DNA from: an uncultured Collinsella sp.
Lineage (GTDB): Bacteria > Actinomycetota > Coriobacteriia > Coriobacteriales > Coriobacteriaceae
Length of the DNA stretch: 5,194 bases
NCBI GenBank assembly: GCA_934643435.1
Contig: CAKUCJ010000116.1
Location: forward strand, 1-5,194
Reading direction: 5' to 3'
Part shown: one piece after another, positions 1 to 5,194 of the stretch
Numbering within the stretch: the first letter of the stretch is position 1
Layout: each line of letters begins with the position of its first letter
Translations under genes and position numbers: made by a program
Notes under the pieces: generated by a model
The model's database searches: none
The model's input: the letters and a program-made list of their open reading frames with translations, nothing else
What the model was told of the DNA's origin: nothing

Positions 1-108
1 TTCTACACCTTCTGCCGTCTGGACAGCCTGGACGCCGTGGTATGCGAGCCGAGCATCTCGGCAGAAGACCGCGCCGCCATCGAGGAGCACACGCAGGTCA
101 TCTGCTAA
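1..108 (+). CDS. C-terminal end of a probable DeoR-family transcriptional regulator (5' truncated by window)
   Basis: The frame is open from base 1 and ends with TAA at 106-108, giving 35 residues that start FYTFCRLDSLDAVV and end EEHTQVIC. The pattern F..F..L..LDAVV, then an acidic or serine-rich turn, then a short helix and a final beta-strand-like 'TQVIC', resembles the end of the DeoR/GlpR sugar-sensing domain. DeoR proteins pair an N-terminal helix-turn-helix with a C-terminal domain that binds phosphorylated sugars, and LacR of lactic acid bacteria, which controls the tagatose-6-phosphate lac genes, belongs to this family. A LacR-like role next to lacE and lacG is therefore attractive, but it is inference because only the tail is visible and a large intervening locus separates them. 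Codons are GC-rich like the lac genes. The stop abuts the stop of the convergent gene at 109 with no base between them. Confidence 0.6.
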   Translation, partial: FYTFCRLDSLDAVVCEPSISAEDRAAIEEHTQVIC

Positions 109-1365
109 CTAGCGAAGCAGGCGATACTTCTGCCCTCTGCCGGTGCCTTCAACTGTCGCCAGGCCTGTCTCAACGAGTTTTTTGAGGATGCGAAGCAGCT
201 TCGAGCGGCTAAAGGTAACTTTGGCCGCAAGCTCGCTTGTCGATTGAGGGTGTACTCCACTCAGCAGTCCGAATACGGTAAGTTCGTCGCCTTCGAGCCC
301 GGGGTTATCCATGAGTAGGGGAAGCGTGACCACAATGGCGTTATCCGATACTTGAAAACGAGGCTTTTTGATGCTGTCTTTATAGGTGTCTCGAATTCGC
401 ATAATGCCCGTTCCGAATGCCTCGATAAGGCCTAGGCGCAAAAAGACTTCGGCAAGAATACGATTGCGTCTAACGGACAGCATGTCGGACAGGTATTCAT
501 CGACAGTCATGCTTGCTGGCAAGCCGCCGGGCGAGGCAACTTCCACGCGGTCGTCGAACATCGAGATGCGAATGTGCGCGGGTACATCCCAAGTCCTGTG
601 AACGATTGCATTGGTAATGGCCTCGCGGAATGCTTCGAGCGGAATGAGCTCCTTGCGGACCCGCTCCATTCCCTTGATCTCTTCGTAACAGTACTGAGTT
701 TCAAATAGTTCAAGAGCGCCGTCAATCTCCGTTAAAACCGATGCATGTTCGAGAGTTTTGCGCTGCTTAATGAGGTTGATGGTGTTGCCAAACACCGCCA
801 TGTCGATACCTGGGAAATCGTTCTCGTCCGCGAGCAGTTCCGCCGCGTTGTTGTAGGTTCCGGTCTCATCGAGCAGGCCGAGGGTTTTGAGAGTATCGGT
901 TGTGAATGACTGAAGTGAGAGCTTTGCTTTTAGGCGATTCTCTAAAACGGTGAAAGATAGATCTTGCTTGCTTGCCGGGAGCTGTTCAAAGGAGAGGTTT
1001 TGACCTTCGAGCACGAGGCGTGAAAGCCCCAGGGTATCAACTGGTATGGTCGCGGTGTCGTTGCGCTTGTATGCCTTCGAGCGGTATAGGTAAGGCTTCG
1101 ACCTGCCGGGAAAGACCGTAAGCTCTACAGTTGCATCGGGCTCGTTGATTTTTAAGGAGTAATCAGGCTGGGGGATGATCGAATCGTTAATCTTGTTTTC
1201 GATATCCAGGCAGGTCTGCTTGGGGTCATCGAGGCCAACGGTTTCTCCGTTGTCGTTAATTCCAAATAGAACGCGTCCTCCCGTGCTGTTCGCATAAGCG
1301 GAGACGGTTTTAAGGAACGAATTGGTGACGCATTCCTTGAATTCAAGATCTTTGGATTCTTGCAT
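109..1365 (-). CDS. AlbA_2 (Schlafen-like) / HATPase_c_4 / winged-helix protein, putative ATP-binding transcriptional regulator
   Basis: The protein has 418 residues in three visible parts. Residues about 3-115 form an AlbA_2 (Schlafen AlbA_2, PF04326-type) domain, with ESKDLEFK at the start and the core SAYANSTGGRVLFGINDNG. Residues about 240-350 match the HATPase_c_4 type found in COG2865 proteins: N-box region EAFREAITNAIVHR (E248, N252, H256, R257), FDDRVEVASPGGLP at 270-283, and FGTGIMRI at 317-324. Residues about 360-418 look like a winged helix (TSELAAKVTFSRSKLLRILKKL, then a basic wing GTGRGQKYRLLR). The usual HRDY after the N-box is HRTW here. Such proteins are generally annotated as ATP-binding or predicted transcriptional regulators, and the biochemical role is poorly known. 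The ATG at 1363-1365 is supported by GGAG (1373-1376 on the opposite strand) seven bases upstream and by the domain beginning at once. The gene is less GC-rich than its neighbours, suggesting acquisition. A repeat array lies directly upstream. Confidence 0.9.
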   Translation of the reverse strand: MQESKDLEFKECVTNSFLKTVSAYANSTGGRVLFGINDNGETVGLDDPKQTCLDIENKINDSIIPQPDYSLKINEPDATVELTVFPGRSKPYLYRSKAYKRNDTATIPVDTLGLSRLVLEGQNLSFEQLPASKQDLSFTVLENRLKAKLSLQSFTTDTLKTLGLLDETGTYNNAAELLADENDFPGIDMAVFGNTINLIKQRKTLEHASVLTEIDGALELFETQYCYEEIKGMERVRKELIPLEAFREAITNAIVHRTWDVPAHIRISMFDDRVEVASPGGLPASMTVDEYLSDMLSVRRNRILAEVFLRLGLIEAFGTGIMRIRDTYKDSIKKPRFQVSDNAIVVTLPLLMDNPGLEGDELTVFGLLSGVHPQSTSELAAKVTFSRSKLLRILKKLVETGLATVEGTGRGQKYRLLR

Positions 1366-1390
1366 CGTGTTGCTCCGTTTCGCTTCAATT

Positions 1391-1500
1391 TGACGTGAGA
1401 AATGACACGTAAAATTTTACACGTCATTTTGCATGTCAAAATTATGACACGTAAAAATTTGCGTGTCATTTTGCGCGTCAACGTGACGCGAAATGACGCG
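1391..1500. repeat. Array of TGACRYG half-sites upstream of the AlbA_2 gene, including an imperfect 42-bp tandem duplication
   Basis: At least nine copies of a half-site close to TGACRYGYAAAA occur on both strands. Plus-oriented copies begin at 1391, 1403, 1445, 1484 and 1494. Minus-oriented copies begin at 1480, 1468, 1438 and 1426. Adjacent copies are 10 to 12 bp apart, about one helical turn. Bases 1401-1442 and 1443-1484 align as a 42-bp tandem duplication with 33 of 42 identities. Unit two contains ATGACACG-N10-CGTGTCAT as a clean inverted pair, and unit one is centred on the palindrome GTAAAATTTTAC. The block is very AT-rich (16 G or C in 1401-1460). Its position over the likely promoter of the adjacent gene, which carries a winged helix, fits an operator, probably autoregulatory. 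That function is inference. Confidence 0.8.
1441..1469 (-). promoter_or_regulatory. Candidate sigma-70-type promoter for the AlbA_2/HATPase gene
   Basis: On the minus strand, ATGACA (1464-1469) and CATAAT (1441-1446) are separated by exactly 17 bases. Each differs from the consensus -35 and -10 hexamers at one position. The start codon lies about 75 bases downstream. The -35 hexamer is itself part of a TGACACG half-site, and the spacer ends with the opposing half-site, so a protein bound to the array would directly block polymerase. A second possible -35, TTGACA at 1434-1439, has only a TAAAAT 14 bases later, which is short spacing. The transcription start is not shown by the sequence. Confidence 0.45.
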
Positions 1501-1588
1501 CAAATAGGGATTCAGGCACGTTCGGAAGATTGACGGAGTTTGTAGGCCCGTGGATTGGTTGAGTCAACGCACGGGGTTTTCGCATGCT

Positions 1589-1641
1589 CGAACATACTTT
1601 CGGTATCATACCAACATAAAATGATACCGAAAGTATGTTCG
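1589..1641. repeat. Perfect 21-bp inverted repeat with an 11-base loop
   Basis: The arm at 1589-1609 is exactly complementary to the arm at 1621-1641, with loop 1610-1620. Symmetry stops abruptly at both ends. No T-run follows on either strand, so it is not an intrinsic terminator. The right arm contains TGATACCGAAAG (1622-1633), and twenty bases further on comes TGACACCGAAAA (1642-1653). The latter matches the half-site TGACACGTAAAA of the array at 1391-1500 in 10 of 12 positions. The element may thus be a second, related operator or the remnant of one. A small foldback element is the alternative. No function is proven. Confidence 0.75.
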
Positions 1642-1707
1642 TGACACCGAAAACTCGAGCCTGCGTTCCATAACTGCTTGGAAAGAGTGGATTCCGCCAT
1701 CTAACTG

Positions 1708-1762
1708 TCTCAATCTGTAACAACTGGACGGCAAAAACCGGTCTAGATGTTATGGATTGAGA
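1708..1762 (+). repeat. 55-bp foldback element, copy 1
   Basis: The outer arms TCTCAATCTGTAACA and TGTTATGGATTGAGA form a 15-bp stem. The only two imperfect positions become U-G and G-U wobbles when read as plus-strand RNA, and would be A-C mismatches on the other strand. After an A-A mismatch the stem continues as CUGGAC/GUCUAG (one wobble), then a bulged G, then GG/CC, closing on a CAAAAA loop. It aligns without gaps to copy 2 (40 of 55 identities). The assigned strand is the one whose RNA would fold better. Transcription is not shown. Confidence 0.75.
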
Positions 1763-1788
1763 TGTTCCGGTTCGGGCTGTGACCTTTG

Positions 1789-1843
1789 TCTTGATCTGTA
1801 ACAGGTAGGACTGAAAAACTCGGCTAGATGTTACAGATTGAGA
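1789..1843 (+). repeat. 55-bp foldback element, copy 2
   Basis: This copy starts 81 bp after copy 1, in the same orientation. The outer arms TCTTGATCTGTAACA and TGTTACAGATTGAGA pair over 15 bp with two G-U wobbles in plus-strand RNA, at different stem positions from those in copy 1. Inward there is a 2x2 internal loop, then UAG/CUA, a GA bulge and CUGA/UCGG (one wobble), closing on an AAAAC loop. Identity with copy 1 is concentrated in the arms and in the A-run and CTAGATGTTA segment, while the inner stem has diverged. It could be a REP-like or MITE-like unit, or a structured RNA. Confidence 0.75.
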
Positions 1844-1867
1844 TAAACGTGTGGCGCGGGCCGAGCT

Positions 1868-1916
1868 AAAAACAAAAAAGGCCGCATGCGATCCCGTGGG
1901 GGATTCGCATGCGGCC
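1868..1916 (-). terminator. Rho-independent terminator of the lacE-lacG unit
   Basis: On the minus strand, a hairpin (1880-1916) has a 12-bp GC-rich stem GGCCGCATGCGA/TCGCATGCGGCC, one bulged A, four more pairs TCCC/GGGA and a CCAC loop. It is followed directly by TTTTTTGTTTTT (1868-1879). It begins 22 bases after the lacG stop codon. The opposite strand has no T-run after the stem, so it acts in one direction only. Confidence 0.93.
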
Positions 1917-1938
1917 GACAAGGGGTATGTGGCTGAAA

Positions 1939-3360
1939 CTAGGCCATGAGCAGGCCGGTCTCCGCGACGTTCTTGTACCAGTACGCGCTTGCCTTGGGAT
2001 AGCGCTTCTGGGTCTCAAAGTCGATGTAGAACAGGCCATAGCGCTTGTTGTAGCCGTTGGTCCAGGAGAACTGGTCCTGCAGCGACCACACAAAGTAGCC
2101 GTCGACGTTTACGCCGCCGTCGATTGCCTTGAGGATCCACGCGAGATGCTGGCGCATGTAGTCGATGCGAGGGGCGTCGTCGATAAAGCCGTCCTCAAAG
2201 TCGTCCTTATAGCCCATGCCGTTCTCGGTGATGTAGATCTTCTTGTAGTTGGGGTAATCGTTCTTAATGCGGAGCAGCAGGTCGTAGAGGCCCTCGGGAT
2301 AGATAATCCAGTCCCAATCGGTGGTGGGTACGCCTTCGCGCACGCATGACTCACCAACGCCCTTGAGGAACCAGCGCGAGGAGCCCTTGTCGCCAGTGCC
2401 ATTGTGGTTGATGTCGTTTTCGCCCTCGGCGGCACGCAGGAACTGACACTTGTAGGTGTTGACGCCCAGGCAATCGTTGTAGGGGAGCGCGGCGGTCAGC
2501 GCGGCGATGTCCTCGTCGCGGACGTCGAGCTCGCCGCCGGCGATATGGGCCAGCTTGGTCGCAGCCTCCATGGTGTCGGCTGCATAGTGGCCGCGGAAGG
2601 TGGCGTCGAGCACCCAGCGGTTGTTGATGACGTCGGCCATGCGGGCTGCCTCGCAGTCGGCAGCGCTGTTGGGGTCGAGGGGATACTTGGGCTCCAGGTT
2701 CTGGACAATGCCGATCTCGCCCTCAAAGCCGCCCTCATGGAAGGCGACGACAGCCTTGGCGTGGGCCACCATCATGTTGTGCATGAGCTGGAAGGCCTTG
2801 TCCAGGCGATACTTTTCGCCGTGCGGCCAGTTGCCGACGATAAAGCTGCCCTCGGCGGTCGCGGGAATCTCGTTAAAGGTAAACCAGTGCTTGACCTCGG
2901 TGAACTCGGCAAAGCAGAACTTGGCGTACTCGACAAAGGCGTCGATCGTCGTGCGCGTCAGGAAGCCCTCGCCGCCGTCCTGGTAGAAGGCCTCGGGCGT
3001 ATCGAAGTGATCGAGCGTGACGTAGGGGATAACGCCGGCTTTATTACAGGTGGCAAAGAGCTCGTGATAGAAGGCAACGCCCTCGGGGTTGATCTCACCA
3101 GTGCCGTTGGGGAAGATACGGCTCCAAGCGATGGAGACACGGATACCGTTGATGCCAAAGCGCTGGCACAGGTCGATATCGACCGGGTACTTGTTGTAGA
3201 AATCGCTTGCGGGATCGGGGGAGAAGCGACCCTGAGCAGCCAGGAAATCGTCCCAAGGCACTTTGCCCTTGCCGTGCGTGCGGGTCTCGCCCTCAACCTG
3301 GTAAGCGGCGGTGGCGCCGCCAAACACGAAGCCGTCGGGGAACTGCATGGGATTGGTCAT
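1939..3360 (-). CDS. lacG: 6-phospho-beta-galactosidase (GH1, LacG type)
   Basis: This cytoplasmic enzyme hydrolyses PTS-imported lactose-6-phosphate to glucose and galactose-6-phosphate. The 473 residues form one complete GH1 barrel, close to the roughly 468 of known LacG proteins. The start FPDGFVFGGATAAYQVEG is the family N-terminal signature. The acid/base glutamate is E164 in TFNEI and the nucleophile is E379 in ITENG. The phosphate-binding loop FSWTNGYNKRYG supplies S432, K439 and Y441. W433 in this loop corresponds to the tryptophan reported in lactococcal LacG to favour galactose over glucose 6-phosphates. Long stretches such as DWDWIIYPEGLYD and KNDYPNYKKIYITENG match LacG as I remember it. 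The start is supported by AAAGGA (complement of 3367-3372) six bases upstream. The gene follows lacE by 75 bp, probably as one transcript, and is closed by the terminator at 1868-1916. A 6-phospho-beta-glucosidase is the main alternative. Confidence 0.93.
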   Translation of the reverse strand: MTNPMQFPDGFVFGGATAAYQVEGETRTHGKGKVPWDDFLAAQGRFSPDPASDFYNKYPVDIDLCQRFGINGIRVSIAWSRIFPNGTGEINPEGVAFYHELFATCNKAGVIPYVTLDHFDTPEAFYQDGGEGFLTRTTIDAFVEYAKFCFAEFTEVKHWFTFNEIPATAEGSFIVGNWPHGEKYRLDKAFQLMHNMMVAHAKAVVAFHEGGFEGEIGIVQNLEPKYPLDPNSAADCEAARMADVINNRWVLDATFRGHYAADTMEAATKLAHIAGGELDVRDEDIAALTAALPYNDCLGVNTYKCQFLRAAEGENDINHNGTGDKGSSRWFLKGVGESCVREGVPTTDWDWIIYPEGLYDLLLRIKNDYPNYKKIYITENGMGYKDDFEDGFIDDAPRIDYMRQHLAWILKAIDGGVNVDGYFVWSLQDQFSWTNGYNKRYGLFYIDFETQKRYPKASAYWYKNVAETGLLMA

Positions 3361-3394
3361 GAGTCATCCTTTCTGTGGGATACGAATAGGGAGA

Positions 3395-3421
3395 GGTGCC
3401 CGAACTGGGGATCCGGGCACC
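3395..3421 (-). other. Intercistronic stem-loop between lacE and lacG
   Basis: An 8-bp perfect, GC-rich stem (GGTGCCCG at 3395-3402 with CGGGCACC at 3414-3421) encloses an 11-base loop in the 75-bp gap. On the minus strand it is followed by CTCTCCCTATTCG rather than a U-tract, so it is not a good intrinsic terminator. It begins 14 bases after the lacE stop codon and ends about 22 bases before the lacG ribosome binding site. It could protect the 3' end of a processed lacE message or weaken read-through into lacG. No convincing promoter is visible in the gap. Confidence 0.6.
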
Positions 3422-3435
3422 AACAGAGGGAGGAA

Positions 3436-5193
3436 CTAGTTAAGGTTCTCGCGGAGCCACTTGATGGCGCCAGCGGGGTCGCGAGTAAGGTCGATATATT
3501 CCTTACCGCGGGGAGCGAGCAGCTTAATGCCCAGACGATCGGTGTCGGCCTTCATGTCGTTGTAGTAGCTACGAACCTGCGGGGCAAGCACGATAACGTC
3601 GTACTGATCCATGATGGCGGTGTGCTGGCCATAGGCGCCTGCGGAGGAAGCGATGTTCTCTCCGGTCTGCGCGGCACCTTCCTTGATGGCGTTGGCGAGC
3701 ATGGCAGAGGTGCCGGCGCCGGCGCACAGGACGAGGACCTTCAGGCCATCGACATCCTTCTTGGCGGATGCATCGGCAGCGGGCTCGGGCTGATCGGCGA
3801 CAGGCTCGCTGTCGACGGCAGCGGCGGTCGGCTCGATGGCGGGTGCAGGGGTGCTGGCAGCGATGGCAGCGGCACCATCGGACTCGAGACCCAGCTCGGC
3901 GGCGCGCTCGGCCTCCTGGTCGCAGAGCAGCTTATCGTATGCCTTCAAGAACGGCAGGTAGATGATGGCGTCCAGCAAGATGATAATCGCGACAAATACC
4001 AGGGCGATAAGCTGGAAGTTCGTGGTGATGAAGATACCGATGGGGGCGGGGGTGGCCCAAGGCACCACGAAGGAGAAGCCGTTCATACCCACGTTATCGA
4101 TAAAGAACTTGGCAACACTCACGTTGACGCAGCCGGCGGCAACAAAGGGGATGAGCATGTAGGGGTTAAGGATCATCGGCGCGCCGAAGAGCAGCGGCTC
4201 GTTGACAGCAAAGGCAACAGGAACAATCGAGGCCTTACCGACGGCCTTGAGCTGCTTGGACTTCATAAAGAGAATCAGCAGAAGCGGCACGATGAACGTG
4301 GCGCCGGTGCCGCCGAACTCGCCCACGAGCGACATGTTAAAGGTGAGGGAGTGGGCAGGGTGGCCACCGGCCAGCAGAACCTGCAGGTTCTCGGCCTGGT
4401 TGGCAAGACGGATGGGGTCGATGCCCGGCTGGACGATCGAGGGGCCGTGGACGCCGATGAACCAGAAGAACGCGGTGGCTGCCTGGATAAGGATAAGGCC
4501 AGGATAGGTTTCTGCAGCGGTAAAGAGCGGGGAGAGCAGTTTGATAAGCAGCTCGGAGAACGGAACGCCCATGAGGTTGCGCACGACGACATCGATGATG
4601 CCGCAGATGATGACGGCGCCGCCGAAGGGGATGATGTCACGGAAGTTCTGAGCGATAGCGCCCGGGACCTCCTTGGGCAGCTTAATGGTCAGATCACGCG
4701 AGACACAGAACTTATAAACCCACACGGTAATGAACGCGGCGATATAGGCCGAGAACAGACCGCGCGTACCCATGCTGGTGCAGTCGAAGACCGAAAGCTC
4801 GGAGCCGTTGAACTTGGTGGTGAACTGCGTAACGGCGAGCAAAAGCATGCTGCACTGGGCGGCCACCATGGTGGAGCCGTCGTTGAGCACCTTGCCGGCG
4901 GGCATGCGACGGTTCATGGATGCCGTGAAGTTCTTGGCAGTGGTGCCGGCAACCATGATGCCCATGACACCCATGGTGAAGTTGTAGAGCTTGTTGCACC
5001 AGTCGATGAGCGGCTGGGGCAGCGTGATGCCGACCACGCCGGGAAGCGTGGCGATCAGCAGAAAGATCGAAGAGGTGAGGACGATGGGCATGCACCCAAG
5101 GAATCCGTCCTTGATGGCCTGGAGGTAGATGTTCCTCGAGATCTTCTCAAAGAACGGTTGATGCTTTTCGAGCATCTTTACGATGGCGTCCAT
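3436..5193 (-). CDS. lacE: PTS lactose-type transporter subunit EIICB (LacE type)
   Basis: This membrane permease of the lactose/cellobiose PTS family imports a beta-galactoside and phosphorylates it at C6. Of 585 residues, about 1-425 form the multi-spanning EIIC domain, including FFEKISRNIYL at 13-23, the conserved loop VHGPSIVQP around H249, and NEPLLFGAP at 331-339. Residues about 425-482 are an Ala/Pro/Glu-rich linker. Residues about 484-585 are the EIIB domain, whose phospho-acceptor is C490 in VLVLCAGAGTS. The domain order and the length (LacE is usually about 570) match LacE, with the extra length in the linker. The ATG sits one base from the window edge. It is accepted because the N-terminus MDAIVKMLEKHQPFFEKISR lines up with known LacE starts, but its ribosome binding site cannot be seen. 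EIIA (LacF) is not in the window and probably lies further upstream. lacG follows 75 bp downstream. Confidence 0.93.
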   Translation of the reverse strand: MDAIVKMLEKHQPFFEKISRNIYLQAIKDGFLGCMPIVLTSSIFLLIATLPGVVGITLPQPLIDWCNKLYNFTMGVMGIMVAGTTAKNFTASMNRRMPAGKVLNDGSTMVAAQCSMLLLAVTQFTTKFNGSELSVFDCTSMGTRGLFSAYIAAFITVWVYKFCVSRDLTIKLPKEVPGAIAQNFRDIIPFGGAVIICGIIDVVVRNLMGVPFSELLIKLLSPLFTAAETYPGLILIQAATAFFWFIGVHGPSIVQPGIDPIRLANQAENLQVLLAGGHPAHSLTFNMSLVGEFGGTGATFIVPLLLILFMKSKQLKAVGKASIVPVAFAVNEPLLFGAPMILNPYMLIPFVAAGCVNVSVAKFFIDNVGMNGFSFVVPWATPAPIGIFITTNFQLIALVFVAIIILLDAIIYLPFLKAYDKLLCDQEAERAAELGLESDGAAAIAASTPAPAIEPTAAAVDSEPVADQPEPAADASAKKDVDGLKVLVLCAGAGTSAMLANAIKEGAAQTGENIASSAGAYGQHTAIMDQYDVIVLAPQVRSYYNDMKADTDRLGIKLLAPRGKEYIDLTRDPAGAIKWLRENLN

Positions 5194-5194
5194 A

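Noticed and set aside
9..67. Inverted repeat CTTCTGCCG / CGGCAGAAG inside the regulator's last codons as a terminator
   Set aside because: The arms are 41 bases apart, lie within coding sequence and have no T-run on either side. Chance in GC-rich coding DNA is adequate.
1152..1481. A 109-codon minus-strand frame that begins inside the half-site array and starts MTRKMTRK
   Set aside because: Its N-terminal repetition only reflects translation of the TGACRYG repeats. The rest overlaps the AlbA_2 domain of the real gene in another frame.
1391..1500. CRISPR array
   Set aside because: The repeated units are about 8-12 bp, degenerate, in both orientations and about 12 bp apart. There are no constant repeats with unique spacers of uniform length.
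1708..1843. Antiterminator (RAT) sites for a BglG/LicT-type regulator of the PTS genes
   Set aside because: The TGTAACAG...AAAAC arrangement recalls a RAT site, but position-by-position agreement is poor (13 of 29 by hand for copy 2). The elements lie downstream of lacG beyond its terminator, and the orientation would place lacG antisense.
1868..1916. Bidirectional terminator
   Set aside because: Only the minus strand has T-residues after the stem. The plus strand continues GACAAGGGG after the hairpin.
1478..1921. A 147-codon open frame on the minus strand across the intergenic region
   Set aside because: It runs through the 55-bp foldbacks, the perfect inverted repeat and the terminator hairpin. 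It has no recognisable domain and an unlikely composition, so it looks like chance.
3711..3728. GCCGGCGCCGGC palindrome in the EIIB part of lacE
   Set aside because: It encodes the conserved Cys-loop glycine and alanine codons around C490, and is explained by GC-rich codon choice.

Overview
The window looks like part of a high-GC gut actinobacterial chromosome of the Coriobacteriia type, most likely Collinsella or a close relative. This rests on GC-rich lac genes (a hand count gives 42 of 60 bases G or C at 2521-2580) in a lactose phosphotransferase arrangement. The taxon is inferred from gene content and style, not tested by any search.

Right part (1868-5193, minus strand): a two-gene lactose-PTS segment. 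A LacE-type EIICB permease (3436-5193) imports and phosphorylates a beta-galactoside, most likely lactose. A LacG-type GH1 6-phospho-beta-galactosidase (1939-3360) then cleaves the 6-phosphorylated sugar in the cytoplasm. A GC-rich stem-loop lies in the 75-bp gap between them, and a strong intrinsic terminator (1868-1916) closes the unit. The EIIA partner and the galactose-6-phosphate/tagatose-6-phosphate enzymes are not in the window.

Left part (1-1365): the last 35 codons of a plus-strand gene that resembles the C-terminus of a DeoR-family regulator. Its stop codon directly abuts the stop codon of a convergent minus-strand gene. That gene encodes a 418-residue protein combining an AlbA_2 (Schlafen-like) domain, a HATPase_c_4 domain and a winged helix. 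It is visibly less GC-rich than the lac genes (24 of 60 at 901-960) and looks like an accessory insertion.

Middle (1366-1938): 573 bp without a credible gene but full of ordered structure. In order it holds an AT-rich array of TGACRYG half-sites, partly a 42-bp tandem duplication, around a plausible promoter for the AlbA_2 gene; a perfect 21-bp inverted repeat carrying related half-sites; and two direct copies of a 55-bp foldback element. The two foldback stems differ in sequence, but every imperfect position in their 15-bp outer stems is a G-U wobble when read as plus-strand RNA. The half-site array (a candidate autoregulatory operator) and the paired foldbacks are the most interesting items in the window.
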